This document shows, piece after piece, positions 1 to 7,161 of a DNA stretch of 64,000 bases. How positions within the stretch are numbered: position 1 is the stretch's first letter; each line of letters opens with the position of its first letter. The DNA comes from Sphingomonas donggukensis (lineage in GTDB: Bacteria; Pseudomonadota; Alphaproteobacteria; Sphingomonadales; Sphingomonadaceae): contig NZ_CP098401.1 in the NCBI RefSeq assembly GCF_023674425.1, positions 620,001 to 684,000 of the forward strand. The letters are read 5' to 3'. The notes under the pieces were generated by a model. It saw nothing but the letters and a program-made list of their open reading frames with translations, was not told the DNA's origin and did not search any database. A program made the translations under genes and the position numbers.

Positions 1-242
1 GCGGTCGCCCGCTCGCGCGCGATTAACCCGCGCGCACTGGGCGATGGGGGGCGTCTCTAGGCGCGCGGGCGGCGCGACGCAAGCGATTGCCGTGATCGCT
101 TTACACCCTGCAAGCACTGGATTATTGCCCGTCAGCCAAGTTGGGGCCGGGGGGCTTTCCAGCGGACGCGGCATCCGAAGTGCGGTGGCTGGGAGCGGGT
201 TCCATCCACGCGCGACGACGGTCTTGCAGGAGCGTTGCCGTC
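1..242. other. Start of window, upstream of the secretion operon
   Basis: No credible gene is seen. It should hold the promoter of the type I secretion operon. The only clear signal is AGGAG at 228-232, the ribosome site of the TolC-like gene. Confidence 0.4.
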
Positions 243-1877
243 TTGTTTTCGCGTTGCCGACGCCTTGCGCCGTTCACCGTCGTTCCGTTCGCCGCCACCC
301 TGCTCGGGGGCACCGCGATGGCGCAGGTGGCCAGTCCGCCCAATTCGCTGATCGTCGATCCGCAGCAGGGGGCGACCCCGCGTCCGATCGCGCCCGCCCC
401 GTCGCCTACGCCACCCGCTACGACGACTGCCGCTCCGGCGCCCAGCGCGTCGCCGGTTGCGCCGGTTCAGGCGGGGCCGGCAATCACGCTCCAGCCGCTG
501 CGCGGGCAGGCGGGGCCGGTGATCGCCGACCAGCCGCTGCCACCGCGTGCGCAAGGCGGGCTGCCCTCGCCCAGCGACAATCCGCTGGCGATCGATGCAA
601 AGACTGACCCGATCCTGCGCCTGGCGATCGCCACCGCCGATCCGCAGACGTTTTCGGCGGCGATCCGCGCGGTCGTCGCGCGCAATCCTGCGGCGGGAGA
701 GGCCGACGCCCGCCGCGACGAGACGGTGGCCGCGCGCAACGAGGCGCGCGCGACGCAATATCCGGTCGCTGACCTCTCGCTCAGCCATTTCCGCGTGATC
801 GACCGCGATTTCTCAAACGATCCGCAGAACGTCCTCGAACGCTCGCGCCCGCGCAAGCGGACCGACGCGCTGCTCAGGATCCAGCAGCCGCTGGTCGATT
901 TCGGCCTGTCGAAGAATAGGATCGGTGCGGGCAATCGCCGGGTCGAGGCGTCGATCGCGGCGATCGACGACACCGCGCAGCAGGTTGCGATGCGGGGCAT
1001 CGCCACCTGGTACCAGCTGTTCGCCTATCGCGCGTTGGTGTCGCTGAGCCAGGGCTTCGTCGAGGGGCAGACGGCGCTGCGCGGTGCGATCGAGCAGCGC
1101 GTGAAGCAGGGCTATGCTGCCCAGGGCGACGTCGCCCAGGTCGAAAGCTACATCGCCGCGGCGTCGGCCCAACTCGCCCAGTACCGCCGCCAGCTGGCGA
1201 CTGCCGAGGCGCAGTACCAGGCGTTGACCGGCGCGCCCGCCCCCGACGGCTTCGGTCGCGCGCCGGCCGCGGTCGTGAACGTCAGCCGCGAGCGTGCCGA
1301 AGCCGATGCCGAGGCGTCGCCCGGCGTGCGCTCGGCACGATCGGCGGCGGAAGCCGCGCGCTACGATGCCAAGGCGGCGAAGAGCACGGCCTATCCCGGC
1401 GTCAGCCTGGGGGTGGACGCCGGGCGCTACGGCCTGATCGAGAACGATCGCGACTATGACATCCGCGGCACCGTCACCCTGACGCAGCGCGTCGGCGGCG
1501 GCATCGACCAGCGGATCGACCAGGCGGCGGCGCGTGCGCGCGGCGCGGAGGCGACGTACGAGCGCATCCGGCAGGACGCGGTGCGCGATGCAGCGATCGC
1601 GTGGGCCGACGTCGCCGCGCTGGAGGAGGCCGAAGCCGCCATCCGCGACAATTACCTGGCGACCCGCCAGTCGCGCGATGTGCTGGCCGAGCGGTTCCGG
1701 GTGTCGCGCGGCACGCTGTTCGATCTGCTGGGCGCCGAGGCCAATTATTTCAACGTCGCCGCCCGCTATGTCGAATCGGTCACCGAACTCGATATCGCGC
1801 GCTACACACTGCTGGCGCGGCGCGGCAAACTGCTCGATGCTTTCGGCATCGCACCTGCTGGACTGGACCGTCGATGA
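243..1877 (+). CDS. TolC-family outer membrane efflux protein of a type I secretion system
   Basis: Outer membrane channel that would join an inner membrane ABC exporter and HlyD adaptor to move a protein substrate straight out of the cell. The mature part is rich in long alpha-helical, Ala/Gln-rich repeats typical of the TolC periplasmic barrel, and a proline-rich stretch follows the signal peptide. I chose a TTG start at 243 because it has an AGGAG at 228-232 and gives a clean 27-residue signal peptide ending in GTAMA before QVAS; an in-frame ATG exists at 141 but gives no signal peptide at its N-terminus. Length is then 544 residues. The stop overlaps the next gene's start (ATGA at 1874-1877), so the three secretion genes form an operon. 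Family assignment is secure; the substrate is unknown. Confidence 0.85.
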   Translation: MFSRCRRLAPFTVVPFAATLLGGTAMAQVASPPNSLIVDPQQGATPRPIAPAPSPTPPATTTAAPAPSASPVAPVQAGPAITLQPLRGQAGPVIADQPLPPRAQGGLPSPSDNPLAIDAKTDPILRLAIATADPQTFSAAIRAVVARNPAAGEADARRDETVAARNEARATQYPVADLSLSHFRVIDRDFSNDPQNVLERSRPRKRTDALLRIQQPLVDFGLSKNRIGAGNRRVEASIAAIDDTAQQVAMRGIATWYQLFAYRALVSLSQGFVEGQTALRGAIEQRVKQGYAAQGDVAQVESYIAAASAQLAQYRRQLATAEAQYQALTGAPAPDGFGRAPAAVVNVSRERAEADAEASPGVRSARSAAEAARYDAKAAKSTAYPGVSLGVDAGRYGLIENDRDYDIRGTVTLTQRVGGGIDQRIDQAAARARGAEATYERIRQDAVRDAAIAWADVAALEEAEAAIRDNYLATRQSRDVLAERFRVSRGTLFDLLGAEANYFNVAARYVESVTELDIARYTLLARRGKLLDAFGIAPAGLDRR

Positions 1878-3619
1878 GCTTTCCCGAGACCCACGGCCAC
1901 GATGGTCATCCCGGCGTCCGCCCGCCGCGCTTTGCCGCCTGGCTCGCCGAGCCGATGCTACGCAACAAATCGGTCTATCTGAAGGTCGCGGTCGCGGCGG
2001 CGATGATCAACCTGTTCGGCCTCGTCGTGTCGCTGTTCACCATGACGGTGTACGACCGCGTCGTCCCGAACATGGCGTTTTCTTCGCTGACGGCGCTATC
2101 GATCGGCGTCGGCATCGTGCTGGTGTTCGATTTCGTGCTGCGGATCCTGCGTGCCTATTTCGTCGATATCGCCGGCGCCGACATCGACCGCGAGATCGGC
2201 GGCAACGTGTTCGACCGGCTGATGCGCATCCGCCTCGACACGAAGAAGAGCTCGACCGGCGCGCTCGCCGGCATGATGCGCGAGCTGGAGACGCTGCGCG
2301 ACTTCTTCGCCAGCGCATCGATGACCGCGCTGGTCGACGTGCCGTTCATCGTCATCACGCTGATCTTCATCGCGGTGATCGGCGGCTGGCTGGTGATGGT
2401 GCCGCTGCTGGTCGTGCCGCTGATCGTCGGCGCGGGGTATTTCACCCAGCCTGCGATGGATCGCCTCTCGGCGCGTTCGATGCGCGAGGGGCAGCAGAAA
2501 CAGTCGGTGCTGTTCGAATCGATCGGCAGCCTGGAAATGGTGAAGTCCGCCAACGCCGCGCCGCTGCTCCGCCGCCGCTGGCTGCGCGCGATCGACGACC
2601 ATGCCGACAGCTCGCTGCGCGGGCGCCTGGTGTCGACGATCGCGGTGACGATCGCTTCGTCGGGCAATTCGATCGCCTATGTCGGCGTCGTCATCGTCGG
2701 CGTCTTCCTGATCGCGTCGCACGACCTGACGACCGGCGGGCTGATTGCCTGTTCGATCCTGGCGGGGCGCGCGGTCCAGCCGCTCGGCACGATCGCGCAG
2801 CTGCTGACCCGCCTGTCGGCGACACGCACTGCGTACAAGCAGATCGATACGATGATGCAGACCGCGCCCGAAGGGCCGACGAGCGGTGCGCTTCACCCCG
2901 CGCGGTTGCAGGGCGCGGTCGAATTCCGCGGCGTCGAGTTCAAATATCCGGGCGCTGCCGAGCGCACGCTGAACGGCGTCAGCTTCGCGATCCGTCCGGG
3001 CGAGAAGGTCGCGCTGCTTGGCCGCGTCGGGTCGGGCAAGTCGACGCTGCTGCGCCTGCTGCTCGGCCTCTACGAGCCGCAGGACGGGCTCGTGATGATC
3101 GACGGCACCGACATCCGCCAGTTCGATCCGGTCGCCCTGCGCAGCCAGATGGGCGTGGCGATCCAGGATCCGGTATTGCTGTCCGGATCGGTGCGCGAGA
3201 ACATCCTGCTCGACCGCGCCGGCCACGGTGACGAGGAGATGCTGCGGGTTTCCGAACTGTCGGGAAGCCACGGCTTCATGGGGCAGATCGCCAACGGCTA
3301 CGACCTGAAGCTGGCCGATCGGGGCGAGGGATTGTCGGGCGGACAGCGCCAGTCGATCACCATCGCCCGCGCGCTGGTCGGCAATCCGTCGATCCTGCTG
3401 TTCGACGAACCGACGAGCGCGATGGACGCGCAGACCGAAACCGCGCTGATCGACCGGTTGCAGGAGGAGCTGGCCGGGCGGACGATGCTGTTGGTGTCGC
3501 ACCGCAACGCGCTGCTCCGCCTGGTCGACCGCATCATCATCATCGAGGGGGGCCGCGTCGCGCACGACGGCCCGCGCGACCAGGTGCTCGCCGCCCTCCA
3601 GCGCCCCCGCGCAGCCTGA
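1874..3619 (+). CDS. Type I secretion ABC transporter permease/ATPase (LapB/LssB-like)
   Basis: Inner membrane exporter powering type I secretion. The N-terminal half has ABC transmembrane segments (for example the stretch beginning KVAVAAAMINLFGLV and the VYDRVVPN motif usual in the LssB/LapB family); the C-terminal half is an ATPase with Walker A GRVGSGKST, signature LSGGQRQ, Walker B ILLFDEPTSAMD and switch histidine in VSHR. It is 581 residues, shorter than LssB/LapB proteins that carry an N-terminal C39-like domain, which is absent here. ATG at 1874 overlaps the tolC-like stop. LapB relatives usually export giant adhesins, but no such gene is in the window. Confidence 0.9.
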   Translation: MSFPETHGHDGHPGVRPPRFAAWLAEPMLRNKSVYLKVAVAAAMINLFGLVVSLFTMTVYDRVVPNMAFSSLTALSIGVGIVLVFDFVLRILRAYFVDIAGADIDREIGGNVFDRLMRIRLDTKKSSTGALAGMMRELETLRDFFASASMTALVDVPFIVITLIFIAVIGGWLVMVPLLVVPLIVGAGYFTQPAMDRLSARSMREGQQKQSVLFESIGSLEMVKSANAAPLLRRRWLRAIDDHADSSLRGRLVSTIAVTIASSGNSIAYVGVVIVGVFLIASHDLTTGGLIACSILAGRAVQPLGTIAQLLTRLSATRTAYKQIDTMMQTAPEGPTSGALHPARLQGAVEFRGVEFKYPGAAERTLNGVSFAIRPGEKVALLGRVGSGKSTLLRLLLGLYEPQDGLVMIDGTDIRQFDPVALRSQMGVAIQDPVLLSGSVRENILLDRAGHGDEEMLRVSELSGSHGFMGQIANGYDLKLADRGEGLSGGQRQSITIARALVGNPSILLFDEPTSAMDAQTETALIDRLQEELAGRTMLLVSHRNALLRLVDRIIIIEGGRVAHDGPRDQVLAALQRPRAA

Positions 3620-3633
3620 AAAGCAGACCGACC

Positions 3634-4959
3634 ATGACCACCGACACGATCCCAGCGCCGCATCATCATATCGAGGACATGGCGACCCGCATCCAGCCGC
3701 GGACCGCCTCCACCATGCTGCTATGGGCGATCGGCGGCTTCTTCGTCGTCGCGCTGGCGTGGGCGAGCTTCACCCGGCTCGACCGCACCGTCCACGCCGC
3801 TGGCCGCGTCGTGCCGGGATCGCGGATGCAGGTGATCTCGAACCTGGAAGGCGGTATCGTCAGCCGCATCCTGGTGAAACAGGGCGACCAGGTGAAGAAG
3901 GGCGACACGCTGGTCGTCCTCGACCGCACCGCGTCGGGCGCCGAGCTCGGCACCGGGGAGGTGCAGGCGGCGTCGCTGGCGGCGAAGATCGCGCGGCTGG
4001 ATGCAGAGATCCGCGGGCGCGAGCCGGTGTATCCCACGACCGGCGGCAGCGTGCAGCTGGGCGAGCAGATCGCGATCGAGCGTGCACTGCACCTGTCGCG
4101 CATGGCCGACCTGGCAAGCGCCAGCAATGCCGGCGCCGCGCGCATCCAGCAGGCGCAGCGCGCGGTGGCCGAGGCGCAGGCCGCGTACCAGTCGCGCACG
4201 TCCGCAGCGCGAGCCTATCAGCAGCAAGTCGACATGGTCCGCCCGCTGGTCGATCGCGGGATCGAGCCGCGGTTGTCGCTTGTGCAGCTGGAAAACAATC
4301 TGACGATCGCGCAGAGCGACTCCGCCGCCGCCGCCGCGACGATCGCGCGGGCGCAGGCGAGCGTCGCCGAGGCGACAGCCGCGCGCAACCAGCAGCGGCA
4401 GGACTGGCGCGCCCAGGCCGCGACCGAGCTGGCGACCGCGCAGGCCGAATATGCGGCGCGCACCTCGGCCCTGCCGGCGCTAGCCGACCGTGCACGGCGC
4501 ACGACGATCGTCGCGCCGCTCAGCGGACGCATCAACCGCGTCGCGGTGGCGACGGTCGGCGGCATCGTCGGCGCCGGCCAGCCGATCGTCGAACTGGTGC
4601 CGAGCGAGGATCTGCTCCAAGTCGAGGCGCTGGTGAACCCGAAGGACATCGCCAACGTCCGCATCGGGCAGCACGCGCGGCTGAACATCTCGGCCTATGA
4701 TTCCGCTGTGTACGGCGGGATGGATGGGGAGGTCGTCACCATCTCCCCCGACGCGACCCTCGACGAGCGGACCGGCGAGAGCCACTATACGGTGCGCGTG
4801 CGCGCGAACGCCGCGTCGCTGAAGGGGCATGACGGGCGGACGCTGCCGATCGGGCCGGGGATGACGGTCGACGTCAACCTGCTGGGCGACAAGCGGTCGG
4901 TGCTGAGCTATCTCTTCACCCCGATCAGCCGCCTGTCGGAGCGCGCCCTGCGCGAATAG
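3634..4959 (+). CDS. HlyD-family type I secretion periplasmic adaptor
   Basis: Membrane fusion protein bridging the ABC exporter and the TolC-like channel. A single transmembrane anchor lies near residues 28-46 (LLWAIGGFFVVALAWASF); then comes the first lipoyl half (GRVVPGSRMQVISNLEGG...VKQGDQVKKGDTL), a long Ala/Gln/Arg-rich coiled coil of about 190 residues, the second lipoyl half (TTIVAPLSGRINRV) and a beta-barrel domain near TGESHYTVRV. At 441 residues it matches PrtE/LapC-type adaptors. It starts 14 bases after the ABC gene and closes the operon. Confidence 0.9.
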   Translation: MTTDTIPAPHHHIEDMATRIQPRTASTMLLWAIGGFFVVALAWASFTRLDRTVHAAGRVVPGSRMQVISNLEGGIVSRILVKQGDQVKKGDTLVVLDRTASGAELGTGEVQAASLAAKIARLDAEIRGREPVYPTTGGSVQLGEQIAIERALHLSRMADLASASNAGAARIQQAQRAVAEAQAAYQSRTSAARAYQQQVDMVRPLVDRGIEPRLSLVQLENNLTIAQSDSAAAAATIARAQASVAEATAARNQQRQDWRAQAATELATAQAEYAARTSALPALADRARRTTIVAPLSGRINRVAVATVGGIVGAGQPIVELVPSEDLLQVEALVNPKDIANVRIGQHARLNISAYDSAVYGGMDGEVVTISPDATLDERTGESHYTVRVRANAASLKGHDGRTLPIGPGMTVDVNLLGDKRSVLSYLFTPISRLSERALRE

Positions 4960-5158
4960 CGCGCGGGGGCGATGGCAGGAGGCGTCGTCAGGCGCTGACC
5001 GCGCCGGTCGGCGTCGGGCATCGCGCCGCTGCCGTCAGGCCTGCGCGCGCGAAATTATCTGGAACGGGGTGGGGACTACGCGACGTCGGCGGGCCCAAGG
5101 TGCGCGGACAGCGCGCAATGGGCGGGAGCGGACGACGCCGCCCCCGCCGGTATTCGAT
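4960..5158. other. Convergent intergenic gap, nothing recognised
   Basis: About 200 bases between the end of the secretion operon (plus) and the end of the DUF2846-like gene (minus). It is GC-rich with short imperfect inverted stretches but I see no convincing terminator with a T run, no RNA gene and no credible reading frame. Confidence 0.5.
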
Positions 5159-5695
5159 TTACTGCGGCGTGCCGGCCGTCGCGGTGACGGTCGCGGCCGG
5201 CGTGCCGAGCGCGGCGGTCACCTGCTCCGGACGCAGCGCGCCTTCGCCGGGGCCCATGTCCTCGGCATCGACCATCTTCAGCTTCGTCGACTTGCGGAAG
5301 TCGGCTTCGGTCGAGGGGCGGATGTCGGGACGGCCGACCATGATGCCCATCTTGATCTTGCAGGTCGCGTACTGGGTCTCGTCGGCCTCGACCTCGAGCG
5401 CCAGCACGTCCTTGGCCTCGCTCTTGACGGTGAATTCGTGCCGGCCGGGCTCTGCCACCATGATGAAATACTTGCCCGCGCCGAGCGAGCTGACCTTCTG
5501 GCCCTTCTCGTTCACCGAACAGCCGAGTGCGAAGCCCATGCCGCCGGGGCGATAGAAGACGATCTGGCCCTTGCCCGTCGGGGGCGCCGGGATCGCGATC
5601 GGCGCCGCGGTTTCCTTGTCCGCGGCGACGGCGGCCACCGCGGGTGCAGACACCGTCATCGCGACGGCGGCCAGCGCATATTTGTGGAACGACAT
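5159..5695 (-). CDS. Secreted DUF2846-like protein
   Basis: A 178-residue exported protein of unknown function. It starts with a signal peptide (MSFHKYALAAVAMTVSAPAVAA), followed by a DUF2846-like core: GKGQIVFYRPGGMGFALG, a VNEKGQKVSSLGAGKYF segment and a PGRHEFTVKSE segment, a pattern seen in small periplasmic or lipid-anchored beta-sandwich proteins. There is no lipobox cysteine. A good ribosome site (AAGGGGAG) precedes the ATG. It lies 23 bases downstream of another exported protein on the same strand, so the two are probably co-transcribed. Confidence 0.7.
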   Translation of the reverse strand: MSFHKYALAAVAMTVSAPAVAAVAADKETAAPIAIPAPPTGKGQIVFYRPGGMGFALGCSVNEKGQKVSSLGAGKYFIMVAEPGRHEFTVKSEAKDVLALEVEADETQYATCKIKMGIMVGRPDIRPSTEADFRKSTKLKMVDAEDMGPGEGALRPEQVTAALGTPAATVTATAGTPQ

Positions 5696-5718
5696 ACTTC
5701 TCCCCTTCTTGTTATGGA

Positions 5719-6288
5719 TTATCGAGCCGGCGCGGCGGCGAGCGTGAAGGCTTCGGCTGTCTTCGCCTCGACGATCGTGCCCTGCGGAACGGTCGTCTGC
5801 GCGCCGCGGATCAGGAAGCCGATGACGCTGAGCGCCGGCGCGACCGCGGCGGTCGCGACGCTCAACGTATTGACCGTGTCGATCTTGGATTTTCCGTTGG
5901 GCGAGAGGTGCATGCTGCGCAGGCGCAGGCGCTTGTCCCCGACCTCCAGATAGCGTGCCGCCAGCACCAGCTCGCCCGCAGCACCGCTGCCACCGCTGGC
6001 CTTCGCATGAACGACCTCGCCCATACCGGTGGTGCCGGCGGGCACGGCTTCCGCGCCGTCGATCACGATCGCCTCGGCCAGCCGGATCGGGAAAGTGTCG
6101 CCGCTCTTGCTGGTCTTGCTGCCGAGCGGCGCCAGGACTTCAAGCGTGACCGGCGTCAGCGCCGGGATCAGCGTGCACCGGTCGCACGCCGGGGCTACCG
6201 CAGTCGCCGGCGCCTCCTGCGCAAGCGCGGTGGCGGCATTCAGGCTGCACGCGAGTGCGGTGCCCATGACGAAAGCGTGAAATTTCAA
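5719..6288 (-). CDS. Conserved secreted hypothetical protein with CxxC
   Basis: Exported protein of unknown function. Starting at a TTG (6286-6288) gives MKFHAFVMGTALACSLNAA and a signal peptide ending in TALAQ; an ATG seven codons later and a GTG at 6321 are alternatives, and none has an outstanding ribosome site. The mature protein begins with a CDRC pair and then has a beta-rich region (IPALTPVTLEVLAPLGSK, SGDTFPIRLAE, GELVLAARYLEVGDKRLRLR) and a hydrophobic segment (TAAVAPALSVIGFLI). I recognise it only as a conserved sphingomonad-type protein. It is upstream of the DUF2846-like gene in the same direction. Confidence 0.6.
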   Translation of the reverse strand: MKFHAFVMGTALACSLNAATALAQEAPATAVAPACDRCTLIPALTPVTLEVLAPLGSKTSKSGDTFPIRLAEAIVIDGAEAVPAGTTGMGEVVHAKASGGSGAAGELVLAARYLEVGDKRLRLRSMHLSPNGKSKIDTVNTLSVATAAVAPALSVIGFLIRGAQTTVPQGTIVEAKTAEAFTLAAAPAR

Positions 6289-6417
6289 GGAAACAGCCCC
6301 CCGGATCCCCTGAAGCGACACTATGGGCGCCGCACGGGCTTTGCAAGCGTCGCGGTGGCGCCTCGATGCGTTCTTCGGAAACTCTTGGCTGCTGCGCCTG
6401 GAACCGGGCGGAAATGC

Positions 6418-6457
6418 AAAACGGCCCGGCGGCGGAGGGTTCCGCGGCCGGGCCGTT
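6418..6457 (-). terminator. Rho-independent terminator of the SWIB-domain gene
   Basis: Perfect 11-base inverted repeat AACGGCCCGGC (6420-6430) and GCCGGGCCGTT (6447-6457). Read on the minus strand the hairpin is followed by TTTTGC, and it sits 28 bases after the stop of the SWIB gene. Confidence 0.75.
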
Positions 6458-6484
6458 CGTTACGTCAACGTGCGTGAGGCTGGA

Positions 6485-6757
6485 TCAGCCCTTCACGTGG
6501 CCGCTGATGTGCTTGTTCATCTCGAACATCGTGACCTTGTCCTTGCCGAAGACCTTCTTCAGCTTGTCGTCGGCCAGGATCTCGCGCTTGTTCTCGGGGT
6601 TCTGCAGGTTGTTCGCCTTGATGTGATCCCACATCTTCTTGACGATCTCGCTGCGGGGCAGAGGGCCGTTGCCGACGACGGCGGCGAGCTCCGGGGACGG
6701 GGTCACCGGCTTCGAGATGCCGCCGCGAGCTGCGCCCGCTGTCTTCGCTTCTGCCAT
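6485..6757 (-). CDS. SWIB/MDM2-domain protein
   Basis: A 90-residue protein that is essentially one SWIB domain: LAAVVGNGPLPRSEIVKKMW, then WDHIKANNLQNPENKREILADDKLKKVFGKDKVTMFEMNKHISGHV. SWIB domains are best known from eukaryotic chromatin remodelling subunits; free-standing bacterial versions exist in chlamydiae and several proteobacteria and may bind DNA or topoisomerase, but the role is not settled. The short N-terminus is Ala/Gly/Lys-rich. It is followed by a clear terminator and preceded by a DUF2945 gene on the same strand. Confidence 0.85.
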   Translation of the reverse strand: MAEAKTAGAARGGISKPVTPSPELAAVVGNGPLPRSEIVKKMWDHIKANNLQNPENKREILADDKLKKVFGKDKVTMFEMNKHISGHVKG

Positions 6758-6802
6758 GATCTTCTCCTGTCTATTCGCTGCCCGGCTGGATGCCGTCAGC
6801 GG

Positions 6803-7009
6803 TCATGATTTCCGGAGCGCGGACGGCTTGTGCGCTGCCTTGCCGCCGTTGTCGCTCCTGACGACGTATTGCGGATCGTCCGGGGTAGCGCGAACGGTGT
6901 GGCCCTTGATCCGGGTGCTCGACGTCACCTTTTTCTCGACCTTGCCGTGCGCGGTGCCGCCGTGGGAACTCCACGATACCTCGTCACCCTTCTTCAACTG
7001 CTTCGACAT
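6803..7009 (-). CDS. DUF2945 / Tudor-like small protein
   Basis: A 68-residue basic protein beginning MSKQLKKGDEVSWSSHGG and containing GKVEKKV and YVVRSDNGGKAAHKPSALRK, the pattern of the DUF2945 (hypervirulence-associated TUDOR domain) family. The ATG at 7007-7009 is chosen over an upstream in-frame start because family members begin just before the KxGDxVxW motif; AGGAAG lies 12 bases upstream. It is transcribed toward the SWIB gene 45 bases away, and both may act on nucleic acid; that link is an inference. Confidence 0.75.
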   Translation of the reverse strand: MSKQLKKGDEVSWSSHGGTAHGKVEKKVTSSTRIKGHTVRATPDDPQYVVRSDNGGKAAHKPSALRKS

Positions 7010-7116
7010 GGAGACTGTCCACTTCCTGAGAGACTCGGAAGAGAACAATCGCCGTGCCGCGCTGTTGGTTGCATGGCCGAAAGGATCGACCGTGTCGAGA
7101 GCGCGCTAACGATCGC

Positions 7117-7155
7117 CGTAGCGGCATGAATCCCCGCAGGGACCATGCCGCTACG
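7117..7155 (-). terminator. Strong hairpin after the TonB-dependent receptor
   Basis: Perfect 12-base inverted repeat (CGTAGCGGCATG at 7117-7128 and its complement at 7144-7155), starting 7 bases past the stop of the receptor gene. On the minus strand no T run follows, so it may end transcription weakly or protect the mRNA 3' end. Confidence 0.45.
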
Positions 7156-7161
7156 CCTCGA

